A stretch of 6,949 nucleotides of DNA from Methanobrevibacter sp. (GCA_017404125.1 JAFRCZ010000241.1:1-6949), one strand, 5' to 3'; positions 1-6,264 are shown, counted from the stretch's first letter. Numbers and translations: made by a program. Notes: generated by a model from the sequence alone, not told the origin.

Positions 1-180
1 TAATTATTCTTTAGAGTATTTTTATACAATTTTTTATAGTATTTTCTATTTTCTTTTTTTTAATTATTCTTTAGAGTATTTTTATACAATTTTTTATAGT
101 ATTTTCTATTTTCTTTTTTTTAATTATTCTTTAGGGTATTTTTTTAGAATTTTTTTATAGTTTCTGTCTATTTTTTAATT
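1..180. repeat. 60-bp T-rich tandem repeat, nearly three copies
   Basis: Bases 1-60 and 61-120 are identical. Bases 121 to about 178 are a diverged third copy that begins with the same TAATTATTCTTTAG and then accumulates substitutions and small shifts. Each unit carries several runs of T on the + strand and no open reading frame. The array begins at the window edge, so more copies may lie upstream. The T runs would suit archaeal transcription termination of a gene entering from the left; this role is inferred. There are no spacers, so it is not a CRISPR array. Confidence 0.93.
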
Positions 181-200
181 TTTTTCACTTAACCTAAAAA

Positions 201-212
201 GATTTAAATATA
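201..212 (+). promoter_or_regulatory. Possible TATA element in the 181-407 gene-free stretch
   Basis: GATTTAAATATA is preceded by a purine-rich AAAAA, as in an archaeal BRE/TATA pair, and would put transcription start near 232 with a leader of about 175 nt for the ribonuclease gene. Other TATA-like stretches at about 256-265 and 341-349 fit equally well, the last giving a short leader. The region is so AT-rich that the choice is uncertain. Nothing else was recognised between 181 and 407. Confidence 0.3.
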
Positions 213-397
213 TTATTACTGATATATATTTATAATATAAAAAATTAATAACTAAATATTTAAATATGGCAAGAAATGAATAATTTTGCATTTAAAGTAT
301 TTAGATAGTTAATGAGATAAAAACTGACTGAAAAAAATTATTATTTAAAATTTAAAAAAATCAAAACTTCAAATTCATAAAATTAAAAACTTTTAAA

Positions 398-404
398 GGG
401 TGAT
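398..404 (+). promoter_or_regulatory. Ribosome binding site for the TTG start at 408
   Basis: GGGTGAT matches the archaeal anti-Shine-Dalgarno sequence (AUCACCUCC) and ends three bases before TTG at 408. An in-frame TAA at 384-386 and the absence of any other start codon between it and 408 make TTG the only plausible initiation codon. Confidence 0.75.
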
Positions 405-407
405 ATC

Positions 408-1436
408 TTGAAAGTTATTATTGATGCGGCAAACGTTGCACATTTTCAAAAAGAGGAAGGTGCAAAAGCTAAATTAAAAAACATTACCTTAGCTGTAAAG
501 GCTTTGGAAGAAGGCAATCATGACTTTTTAATCATAGCAGATGCTTCCTTGCGTCATAATATTGATGACAAAGAGACTTTTGTTAGATTGGTTAATGATG
601 GAATCATTGATGAGGTTCCTGTAGGAACCATTGCAGATCACTATATTCTTGATTTGGCTTTTGAAGAGGATGCAAAAGTATTGTCAAATGATAAGTTCAG
701 AGATTTCATGTCTGAATTCCCTGACATCAACAGCATAAGAATTCCATTTTCAATTCAGGACAATGAACTGATTATGGGAAAGGCTAAAAAGCCTAAAAAG
801 GTTAAAAATCTCTTGCAGAATATCTGTGATGAAACCTTGAATGAGCTTGAAAGAAAGCGTTGGGTAGTCTACAAAGGAAAGGAAACTACCAAATTCACTC
901 CATTGAATGTGGCAAAACAAGCTATCCTATTGCTTGATCAATCTGAACAGGACAATGTCTCTTCAAAAATAGAGGGAATATTCTCTAAATTGCCTATGTT
1001 TGATAAGGTTATGGAAATGGTGGATGATGTGGAAACATCCGTTCCATATGTAATCTTTGTTCTTGTTCATCCTAAAGATTATAAGGCGGCTGTAAAGGAT
1101 GCGGGCAACATTTCAGTAACTGTTGCAGACAGATTGAGATTGGTTCACAAGCCACTCATAGCAGTTCGTAACGACTTGTTCATTAAACCTGGTTACTTTG
1201 GCTTAAACATAGTTTTGACTGATGAGGTGGAAGACAATCCTCCATACAACATTGAAATTCAAACAAATACCTATGATGAGGTATTCATCAAAAAGAATTC
1301 AAGAAACATTGCAAGTACAATCGCTGGCAGATTAGGCACATGGAAGTTCCCATTTGTTTCAGTTAAGCCTAATATGATACTTGAAAAACCAGGAGAATTT
1401 GAGATTTATCTTGAAAAGAATTCCAAGAAGAAGTAA
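408..1436 (+). CDS. NYN/Zc3h12a-like (PIN-fold) ribonuclease with duplicated C-terminal module
   Basis: This 342-residue protein is predicted to be a cytoplasmic metal-dependent RNase. Residues 1-115 match the NYN/Zc3h12a fold: an opening strand with D6 and N9 in IIDAANVAH, an acidic strand end at D45, the ADHYILDLAFEED segment (D78, D87, D88), then LSNDKFRDF (N94, D95). These are the positions that bind metal in this family. Residues 120-210 are charged and mostly helical. Residues 212-270 and 278-336 are related to each other, sharing PY, NI..T.A.RL, P...V and KPG.F, so the tail is an internal duplication of unknown function, perhaps for substrate recognition. The start is TTG with a good GGTGAT site, and D6 requires this start because the next in-frame ATG is codon 101. 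The RNA target is unknown. The cyclase-like gene begins 144 bp downstream with its own promoter-like sequence. The nuclease family call is fairly firm. Confidence 0.82.
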   Translation: MKVIIDAANVAHFQKEEGAKAKLKNITLAVKALEEGNHDFLIIADASLRHNIDDKETFVRLVNDGIIDEVPVGTIADHYILDLAFEEDAKVLSNDKFRDFMSEFPDINSIRIPFSIQDNELIMGKAKKPKKVKNLLQNICDETLNELERKRWVVYKGKETTKFTPLNVAKQAILLLDQSEQDNVSSKIEGIFSKLPMFDKVMEMVDDVETSVPYVIFVLVHPKDYKAAVKDAGNISVTVADRLRLVHKPLIAVRNDLFIKPGYFGLNIVLTDEVEDNPPYNIEIQTNTYDEVFIKKNSRNIASTIAGRLGTWKFPFVSVKPNMILEKPGEFEIYLEKNSKKK

Positions 1437-1491
1437 GACTAAGGTAATTGAGATTTATCTTGAAAAGAATTCCAAGAAGAAGAAAGACTAA
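1399..1491 (+). repeat. 44-bp direct duplication across the stop codon
   Basis: Bases 1399-1442 and 1448-1491 are identical except at one position (1434 T versus 1483 A), with a 49-bp period. The first copy encodes the last residues of the ribonuclease and its TAA stop. The second copy lies in the intergenic region. The single difference changes the TAA stop of copy one to AAA in copy two, which would read on two codons to another TAA. The near-identity suggests a recent event or active gene conversion. Confidence 0.95.
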
Positions 1492-1520
1492 AATAAGTTA
1501 ATCTAATTCCAATGAATTTC

Positions 1521-1529
1521 TATTTAAAA
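1521..1529 (+). promoter_or_regulatory. Possible TATA element for the cyclase-like gene
   Basis: TATTTAAAA lies 52 bp before the ATG at 1581, giving an expected transcription start near 1550 and a leader of about 30 nt holding the GGGAGGT ribosome binding site at 1569-1575. It is called by position and composition only. Confidence 0.35.
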
Positions 1530-1580
1530 TTTTATTATTAACATTTATTCTGATATTTAAAAAATTATGGGAGGTAAATA

Positions 1581-2783
1581 ATGGCTGATAATACTATTGT
1601 AAGAAAGCTAATTTCTTTTGTCACAAAACATGACATTATTAGTATTGGTACTAAATATTTTCCAACAACTCCAATAGAAACCGAATATGTAGACATGTTC
1701 AATTATACTCAGACCATGCTTATGGAGATAGATAGGGCAAATATTACCACTGAAAGTATTTTTACCAATTTGGTTCGTGATGTTGGCCGTGAAAACATTC
1801 CAGAAAATCATAGTTTCTATGAATTACTTCCTGCACAAAATAGGGTTGAAGAATATGCTCTTGTAAGCAATATCATAATGGGTAGTGACCGTTATATGTA
1901 TGTAGAGCTTTCAGAACCTTCTTATATTATTAATCTTTTCACTGATATTATTTTAAGAGAAAACGGAGAAATTATTGAAAGAAGTGAAACAGAAATCGTT
2001 TCAAGGCTTATGTCAAAAAATGATGCAATCAGAGTAGCTATCAGATTGGTTGGTATAGGTTTGGATAATGGAATCCGTGTAAGGGCTGCTGCCGGAATGA
2101 CTGGCGCTGCAGCTATTGAAAGGTCAATCAAGTTCAATAAGGAAGTTGGAGATTCCCCAGGTGTTGCATTTACCAAATTAGGCGGCGAATATGCACTTGT
2201 TTTGGACACTCCATTCAAATTGTCAGAATCTGACATTCCGGAATTCCAGCAATACCTGTTCATTGACATTGTAGACTCAACCAATTTCATTTCAAAATTC
2301 GGCAGAAACAAGCTTGTTGAATTGATGACAAGCGTCAAGGAATTTATGGAAGACTGTGAAGGTCAGATTGAAGGATACCGTGAAGGCGGGGATGACTTGA
2401 TTGCAAAATTCCCAAGTAAGGATGTGGCTATTCGTGCAGGTCTTGACTGTGCATGGTTTATTCTAAATAATGGTGCTAACGTTAAGATAGGTATTGGCAG
2501 AAGCAGAAGAGAAGCAGGTGAACGTGCAAATATTGCAGAAGAAATCAAAGGTTTTGGAGCATTGTCTTTAGTGGTCTTTGATTTGGCTAACGGTTTATAT
2601 GCCTATTACATTCCTTCAGACTTTACAAGAACCTTATGTGATTTCTTAAGCAATAAGAAGGGCAAGCTTGTCACTGCATTTATTGTAATGTTTGCTTTAT
2701 CCTATTTGCTTGCTGTAATGGGCATGGGCATATATGGGCTTTTAATTGTTCTCTTGCTTGTGGCCTATTATACTTTTAGATGA
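1581..2783 (+). CDS. Tandem class III cyclase/GGDEF-like palm-domain protein, membrane-anchored
   Basis: This 400-residue protein may be a nucleotidyl cyclase or a sensor derived from one. Residues 222-345 resemble class III cyclase and GGDEF palm domains: YLFIDIVDSTNF (D229, D232) is the first metal-binding strand, REGGDDLIAKF (D271, D272) the second acidic hairpin, followed by a helix and VKIGIG (301-306). Residues 105-211 look like a second, degenerate copy: SK..AIR, NG..V....G and a closing G.YA...P recur about 134 residues earlier, but GGDD is replaced by SETE (135-138) and D229/D232 by E109/E112. Residues 1-100 are unassigned. Residues 364-397 form one or two hydrophobic helices, a C-terminal membrane anchor that leaves the palm domains probably in the cytoplasm. 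The ATG has a strong GGGAGGT site. The small membrane protein starts 67 bp downstream with no T-tract terminator between. Nucleotide substrate and activity are unknown, and a regulatory nucleotide-binding role is equally possible. Confidence 0.7.
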   Translation: MADNTIVRKLISFVTKHDIISIGTKYFPTTPIETEYVDMFNYTQTMLMEIDRANITTESIFTNLVRDVGRENIPENHSFYELLPAQNRVEEYALVSNIIMGSDRYMYVELSEPSYIINLFTDIILRENGEIIERSETEIVSRLMSKNDAIRVAIRLVGIGLDNGIRVRAAAGMTGAAAIERSIKFNKEVGDSPGVAFTKLGGEYALVLDTPFKLSESDIPEFQQYLFIDIVDSTNFISKFGRNKLVELMTSVKEFMEDCEGQIEGYREGGDDLIAKFPSKDVAIRAGLDCAWFILNNGANVKIGIGRSRREAGERANIAEEIKGFGALSLVVFDLANGLYAYYIPSDFTRTLCDFLSNKKGKLVTAFIVMFALSYLLAVMGMGIYGLLIVLLLVAYYTFR

Positions 2784-2840
2784 AGTCTTTTGATGAATTT
2801 AATCAGAATTCATATGAAATTCAAAAATTATGTAATTTGT

Positions 2841-2845
2841 GGTGA
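2841..2845 (+). promoter_or_regulatory. Ribosome binding site selecting ATG 2851
   Basis: GGTGA lies five bases before ATG 2851. Two upstream in-frame GTG codons (2839, 2842) overlap this site and have no ribosome binding site of their own, so the ATG is preferred. Confidence 0.65.
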
Positions 2846-2850
2846 AATTA

Positions 2851-3300
2851 ATGGCAATTGGCAGAAAAAGGAATTCTAGAAAAAAGCAAAACAAGAATGT
2901 TTTGAAAACTAGAAGCCCTAATAATTCCAGATCTTCCAGATACTCAACTGGTTCTAGAAATTCCAGCAATAGCTTAAGCTCTATATGGTCCAAGAATTCA
3001 GGACCAAAGAAGCCTAGAAGCCCTAAGCAAATAATTTTTATGATATTGATTTTATTTGCTTTCATATGCGGTTTGCTTTTAGGAATTTCAATGATTATGG
3101 GTATTGGAGGGGATTCCCAAAATCCTGGAGAAGTACAGTATATGAATGTCACTGACAATATAACAGTCTATGAAAACAGCAGTTATGACTTGCAGGATGA
3201 AAACGGCACTCAGATTTCATATTATGATTTCAAGGAAAATGTTACCGAAGGCCAAAATGTAACTGCATTCAATGCCTCTGGTTCGCTAGGCCTTTATTAA
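2851..3300 (+). CDS. Small single-span membrane protein with sequon-rich outer tail
   Basis: This 149-residue protein matches no family I recognise. Residues 2-60 are strongly basic and rich in Ser, Arg and Asn with no acidic residue. Residues about 61-86 are one hydrophobic span. Residues 87-149 are polar and acidic. By the positive-inside rule the tail faces outward. It carries seven Asn-X-Ser/Thr sequons (Asn 99, 103, 109, 118, 130, 136 and 141), which fits N-glycosylation by an archaeal AglB-type oligosaccharyltransferase. It follows the cyclase-like gene after 67 bp without a T-tract terminator, so the two may share a transcript and perhaps a membrane location. A hairpin terminator follows directly. 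The basic N-terminus could bind lipid headgroups, nucleic acid or the acidic parts of partners; this is conjecture. That it is a real gene is likely: it has a clear topology and its own ribosome binding site. Confidence 0.72.
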   Translation: MAIGRKRNSRKKQNKNVLKTRSPNNSRSSRYSTGSRNSSNSLSSIWSKNSGPKKPRSPKQIIFMILILFAFICGLLLGISMIMGIGGDSQNPGEVQYMNVTDNITVYENSSYDLQDENGTQISYYDFKENVTEGQNVTAFNASGSLGLY

Positions 3301-3303
3301 TTT

Positions 3304-3329
3304 TAGAGAAGAAATTCTCTATTTTTTTT
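3304..3329 (+). terminator. Hairpin terminator with GAAA tetraloop
   Basis: TAGAGAA (3304-3310) and TTCTCTA (3315-3321) form a perfect 7-bp stem closed by GAAA, a GNRA-type loop, followed by eight T residues. It begins four bases after the stop codon of the small membrane protein. It marks the end of the cyclase-like/sequon-rich unit. Confidence 0.75.
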
Positions 3330-3366
3330 ATTTTATTCTATATTTCTTTTTAATTATTTTTTAGTT

Positions 3367-3381
3367 TTTTATTATATTATC
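3367..3381 (+). promoter_or_regulatory. Possible argJ TATA element
   Basis: TTATATTA within 3372-3380 would place the transcription start near 3400, about 30 nt before argJ. A second candidate, CAGAAAATTTTATTT at 3395-3409, would start transcription at or inside the ATG and is less likely. Confidence 0.3.
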
Positions 3382-3431
3382 ATTATTTAATTATCAGAAA
3401 ATTTTATTTAATCTAGCTTAAAGGAGATACT

Positions 3432-4655
3432 ATGTCTAATATTTATGTTATTGAAGGAGGAATATGTGCTGTAGAAGGCGTTCGGGCAGCAGGAAGCCGT
3501 GAAGGCAAATACGGCCTTGCAGTTATTGAATCTAAAGATAGTGCTGCTTCAGCAGTTTTCACATCAAACAAGGTTGTTGCTGCACCTATCATCCATACCA
3601 AAGAAATGATCAAAGGCGGAAAAATATCTTTGGTTGTTGTAAATAGTGGAAATGCTAACTGCTTTACAGGCATTGATGGAATCAGGGATTGTGATAAAAC
3701 CATTGAATTTGCATCAGGCATAACCGGCATCCCATCAGATGAAATAGCCACTGCATCAACTGGCGTAATAGGAAGAAAAATGCCTATGGACATCATTTTG
3801 CCTTTAGTTGAAGAATCCATTTCCAAATTGGACCACAGTGCAGAAAGCTCTACCAATGCTGCAAAATCAATAATGACCACAGACACATATCATAAGGAAT
3901 TTGCTGTAGAGACAACAATCAATGGAGAAAAAGTTACTATTGGCGGAATCACCAAAGGTGTGGGAATGATTGCACCTAATATGGGAACCATGTTATGTTT
4001 CTTGGCAACAGATGCGGTCATATCCTCTGAAATGATTAACAAGGCATTGAAATCTGCTGTAAACAGAAGCTTCAACATGATAGTGGTTGATGGAGACCAA
4101 AGCACAAACGACACAGCAATATTGATGGCAAACGGCAAGTCTGGGGTTGAAGTTGCAGAAAATGGTGAAATAAATCCTGATTTCCAGGAAGCTTTGGATT
4201 TCATCTGCATCAGCTTGGCTAAAATGATGGCTCGTGATGGTGAAGGAGCCACTAAATTCATTGAATGCAAGGTTAATGGTGCAAAATCTGAGGAAGATGC
4301 CATATTGGCTTCCAAATCTGTAATAAGCTCATCCCTTGTAAAGTCAGCTATTTTCGGTGGAGACCCTAATTGGGGAAGAATAGTGGCTGCTGTAGGTTAC
4401 TCTGGCTGTGAAATGAATCAGGATATGATTTCAGTTTCAGTTAATTCAGATGATGGAAAAGAAGCCATTTTAGTCGATCAAGGCAAAATCCTTGCATTTG
4501 AAGGAACTGATGAGCTTGATATGGCTGAACAAATCATGCAGGAAAAGACAGTCAATATAGTTGTTGATCTCTATCAGGGAGATGCAACTGCAACCGCTTG
4601 GGGCTGTGACTTAACCTATGATTATGTAAAGATCAATGCAGAGTATACAACTTAA
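3432..4655 (+). CDS. argJ: Bifunctional ornithine acetyltransferase / N-acetylglutamate synthase (ArgJ)
   Basis: This 407-residue cytoplasmic enzyme has the usual ArgJ length. It moves the acetyl group from N-acetylornithine to glutamate in the cyclic arginine pathway, and in bifunctional forms also uses acetyl-CoA. Hallmarks in order: VVVNSGNANCFTG (68-80); the oxyanion-hole TG at T110-G111; TKGVGMIAPNMGTML (174-188), holding K175 and the self-cleavage site G185-T186, where T186 becomes the N-terminal nucleophile of the beta chain; DGDQSTNDT (220-228); ARDGEGATKF with E271; FGGDPNWGRI (308-317); and the C-terminal INAEYTT, whose Asn and final Thr line the active site in this family. The enzyme should therefore self-process into alpha (1-185) and beta (186-407) chains. 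The start is ATG with AAGGAGAT at 3421-3428. No other arginine gene is adjacent, so it is probably monocistronic. Sequence alone does not show whether it is mono- or bifunctional. Confidence 0.97.
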   Translation: MSNIYVIEGGICAVEGVRAAGSREGKYGLAVIESKDSAASAVFTSNKVVAAPIIHTKEMIKGGKISLVVVNSGNANCFTGIDGIRDCDKTIEFASGITGIPSDEIATASTGVIGRKMPMDIILPLVEESISKLDHSAESSTNAAKSIMTTDTYHKEFAVETTINGEKVTIGGITKGVGMIAPNMGTMLCFLATDAVISSEMINKALKSAVNRSFNMIVVDGDQSTNDTAILMANGKSGVEVAENGEINPDFQEALDFICISLAKMMARDGEGATKFIECKVNGAKSEEDAILASKSVISSSLVKSAIFGGDPNWGRIVAAVGYSGCEMNQDMISVSVNSDDGKEAILVDQGKILAFEGTDELDMAEQIMQEKTVNIVVDLYQGDATATAWGCDLTYDYVKINAEYTT

Positions 4656-4660
4656 ATTGA

Positions 4661-4740
4661 TTTTTATATTATTTTTCTAATCTTTTTTATTTTTTGATTC
4701 TATTTTTTTCTTAAATTATTTTCTTATTTTTTCCTATTTT
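4661..4740 (+). terminator. T-tract terminator region after argJ
   Basis: At least seven runs of five to seven T residues follow the argJ stop with no clear hairpin, the usual archaeal intrinsic-termination pattern. The rest of the 339-bp gap (4741-4994) holds only AT-rich DNA and the promoter-like element at 4845-4858. Confidence 0.6.
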
Positions 4741-4844
4741 CCCCATTATTTTTTAATTCATTTCATAATTTTTCAAATCCATATATTTTATTCTTAAAAT
4801 CTCATTTATAGGATTTTTAGCAATATTTTGCTTATTTTTAGGGG

Positions 4845-4858
4845 TAAAGTTTATATGT
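4845..4858 (+). promoter_or_regulatory. BRE/TATA-like promoter for the 34-aa basic protein
   Basis: TAAAGTTTATATGT resembles an archaeal BRE (purine-rich TAAAG) followed by a TATA box. It would start transcription near 4880 and give a leader of about 115 nt. A second candidate, AAAATTATATC at about 4909-4919, would give a leader near 50 nt. A 9-bp direct repeat TAATCTTAT occurs at 4948 and 4960, just upstream of the ribosome binding site. Confidence 0.45.
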
Positions 4859-4994
4859 ATCGAAAATAAATATTTTATTAGGTTTTATTATTAAAGCTAT
4901 TTTTATGAAAATTATATCAATTTTTTTCAATTTTTTATTTCATAGATTAATCTTATGAATAATCTTATTATCAAAATTAAAAGGAGGATTATTA

Positions 4995-5099
4995 ATGGCA
5001 AAAGTTAAAGGTACTAACAAAAGAACCAGACCTAAAAGATCTTACAAAAAGCCTGGTAGTAAAAAAGGTAGAGGAGTAAGACAAACTTGGAAAAAATAA
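4995..5099 (+). CDS. 34-residue highly basic protein, possible ribosomal or nucleic-acid-binding protein
   Basis: ATG at 4995 follows an almost full-length Shine-Dalgarno site, AAGGAGGATT (4981-4990), the strongest in the window. The product reads MAKVKGTNKRTRPKRSYK, then continues K19 to K34 with PGSKKGRG and a C-terminal QTWKK. It contains ten Lys and five Arg in 34 residues, no Asp or Glu, one Trp and one Tyr, and several Gly/Pro, and is probably unstructured until it binds RNA or DNA. This composition is like that of tiny ribosomal proteins such as L41e or bacterial THX, but I recognise no specific family. It has its own promoter-like sequence and a T-rich stretch downstream, so it looks like a single-gene unit. 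The strong ribosome binding site suggests high expression. Alternatives are a chromatin-associated peptide or, least likely, a chance reading frame. Confidence 0.75.
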   Translation: MAKVKGTNKRTRPKRSYKKPGSKKGRGVRQTWKK

Positions 5100-5119
5100 T
5101 TTTCCATTTTTGTATTTTT
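5100..5119 (+). terminator. T-rich terminator after the 34-aa gene
   Basis: Four runs of four or five T residues directly follow the stop codon without a hairpin. This would separate the small gene from the carboxypeptidase gene downstream. Confidence 0.45.
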
Positions 5120-5151
5120 CACACCTTTTAAATTTATTTAAATATTATATC

Positions 5152-5161
5152 AATTTATATC
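5152..5161 (+). promoter_or_regulatory. Possible TATA element for the carboxypeptidase-like gene
   Basis: AATTTATATC would place the transcription start near 5185 and leave a leader of about 90 nt. That leader includes a small GGAG/CTCC hairpin at 5201-5213. Other AT-rich candidates are at 5131-5148 and 5242-5252, so the choice is weak. Confidence 0.3.
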
Positions 5162-5277
5162 AAAAATTCAAATTTTCACTAAAGTTTTTTAGTTATTTAT
5201 GGAGCATTTCTCCTAAAAATACATTTTTATGAGGTTTTTCGATTTTTAAATATTAATGAGTTATTTTTGGTGTTTTT

Positions 5278-6111
5278 ATGGCTGATGAAGACAATGAACA
5301 GAAGAAAAAATCAAGAAAACCTTCTAAAAAGTTACTCTATTTTTTAATCATTCTAATTGTTGTATTGGCTGAAGGCTTTATCCTTTGCTATGATTATGCA
5401 ACAAATGATGACAGTTTCCTGAAAGAGCTTTCTGATGATTATCCTGTTTTAAACAAAGTCTTGAAATACATTCCAAATGATTTGCTCAATTCATCTGCTG
5501 CAGATTCATCCGTTGCGGAAACACCGATAAAGAGAATTGGCAAAAACAGCATAGGAACCGTAACAGTTGAAGGGCCTTATGGTAACAATAATTCATCAGT
5601 GAAGCTTGCATATATCTTAGGACAGCACCCAAGGGAATCCAATGCACATGATGCAATCTATAACAGTCTTTTAAACAATTCCGATCACTTGAATTATTCA
5701 TATTATGTCTATAGGATCAATGTAACTGCAGAAAGCGATGACTTTGAGGAAAGCAGAATGAATGGTCAATTGCTTGCACAGGATTATGTTGTAAAGGATG
5801 TAGTTAAAAAAGGCTATGATTTAGCTATTGACATCCACTCCTCAAATGGGGGATATGTGCAGGATCCTTATATCTTTGCTCCTGTAAAGAATGATACAGT
5901 GGCTTATGAGGCTGCAAACAATGTAACTAAAGCCATAAATTATGTTATTTATTATGAGCCTGCAAGCTATTCAAGCCCACAGTATTCCACTATCCCTATT
6001 GATGATGGTGGAGTTCCAGCCATTGTATTTGAAATGCGTGGAAATCCTGACCACAGTTTGGAAACAGAAGCAAACCAATTTATTCATGTCATTGATAAAT
6101 TGGCATTATAA
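5278..6111 (+). CDS. Membrane-anchored M14-type zinc carboxypeptidase homologue
   Basis: This 277-residue protein has a short charged N-terminus, a hydrophobic span at about 19-38 (uncleaved signal anchor), a linker to residue 85, and a compact catalytic domain (85-277) facing outward. M14 signatures appear in order: GQHPRE (115-120), the G.H.RE motif giving zinc ligands H117 and E120 with R119 as in carboxypeptidase A; a segment with R160 and N162 that may stand for the substrate-binding Asn/Arg; LAIDIHSSNGGY (182-193) with the third zinc ligand H187; and IVFEMRG (249-255) with catalytic E252. The domain is short for M14, which usually has about 300 residues. Several outward sequons are present (e.g. 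N71, N104, N148). The likely job is cleavage of a C-terminal residue or amide at the cell surface, perhaps in pseudomurein peptides; the substrate is inferred from location only. The ATG follows GGTG at 5269-5272. A related succinylglutamate-desuccinylase/aspartoacylase role is possible but fits the motifs less well. Confidence 0.8.
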   Translation: MADEDNEQKKKSRKPSKKLLYFLIILIVVLAEGFILCYDYATNDDSFLKELSDDYPVLNKVLKYIPNDLLNSSAADSSVAETPIKRIGKNSIGTVTVEGPYGNNNSSVKLAYILGQHPRESNAHDAIYNSLLNNSDHLNYSYYVYRINVTAESDDFEESRMNGQLLAQDYVVKDVVKKGYDLAIDIHSSNGGYVQDPYIFAPVKNDTVAYEAANNVTKAINYVIYYEPASYSSPQYSTIPIDDGGVPAIVFEMRGNPDHSLETEANQFIHVIDKLAL

Positions 6112-6119
6112 TGCTTGTT

Positions 6120-6176
6120 GCATTTTGCTTTCTTTTTTATTATTTTTTCAAATTATTATTTTTTTTCTTATTTTGC
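6120..6176 (+). terminator. T-tract terminator region after the carboxypeptidase-like gene
   Basis: Runs of six, six and eight T residues begin about 20 bases after the stop codon with no convincing hairpin, consistent with archaeal intrinsic termination. From here to 6264 the 532-bp gene-free gap shows only AT-rich sequence. Confidence 0.6.
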
Positions 6177-6264
6177 CTATAATTTTTATACTTAATCAAT
6201 TTAAGTTATATTTTTTGAGTTTTGTTTAAAATTTTTAAAATTTATTTTATAATCTTTAAAAATA

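Noticed and set aside
1..180. CRISPR array
   Set aside because: The 60-bp units abut directly with no unique spacers.
1608..1811. Minus-strand open frame inside the cyclase-like gene
   Set aside because: It lies wholly within a well-supported + strand gene, has no ribosome binding site and shows no recognisable family. The same applies to the minus frames at 1922-2338 and 2363-2548.
2839..2850. GTG start four codons upstream for the sequon-rich protein
   Set aside because: GTG 2839 and 2842 overlap the GGTGA ribosome binding site that properly serves ATG 2851.
2799..3158. Minus-strand open frame opposite the sequon-rich gene
   Set aside because: The + strand reading has a ribosome binding site, a clear membrane topology and a terminator. 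The minus product is a low-complexity Leu/Phe-rich shadow.
3443..4315. Minus-strand open frames opposite argJ
   Set aside because: They are complements of an unmistakable argJ and have no independent support.
4905..4958. 17-codon frame starting ATGAAAATT upstream of the basic protein
   Set aside because: AT-rich, Phe/Ile/Leu-only product with no ribosome binding site.
5942..6229. Plus-strand 95-codon frame overlapping the end of the carboxypeptidase-like gene
   Set aside because: It reads the M14 gene in another frame and then T-rich DNA, producing a Phe/Leu/Ile-rich artefact without a ribosome binding site.
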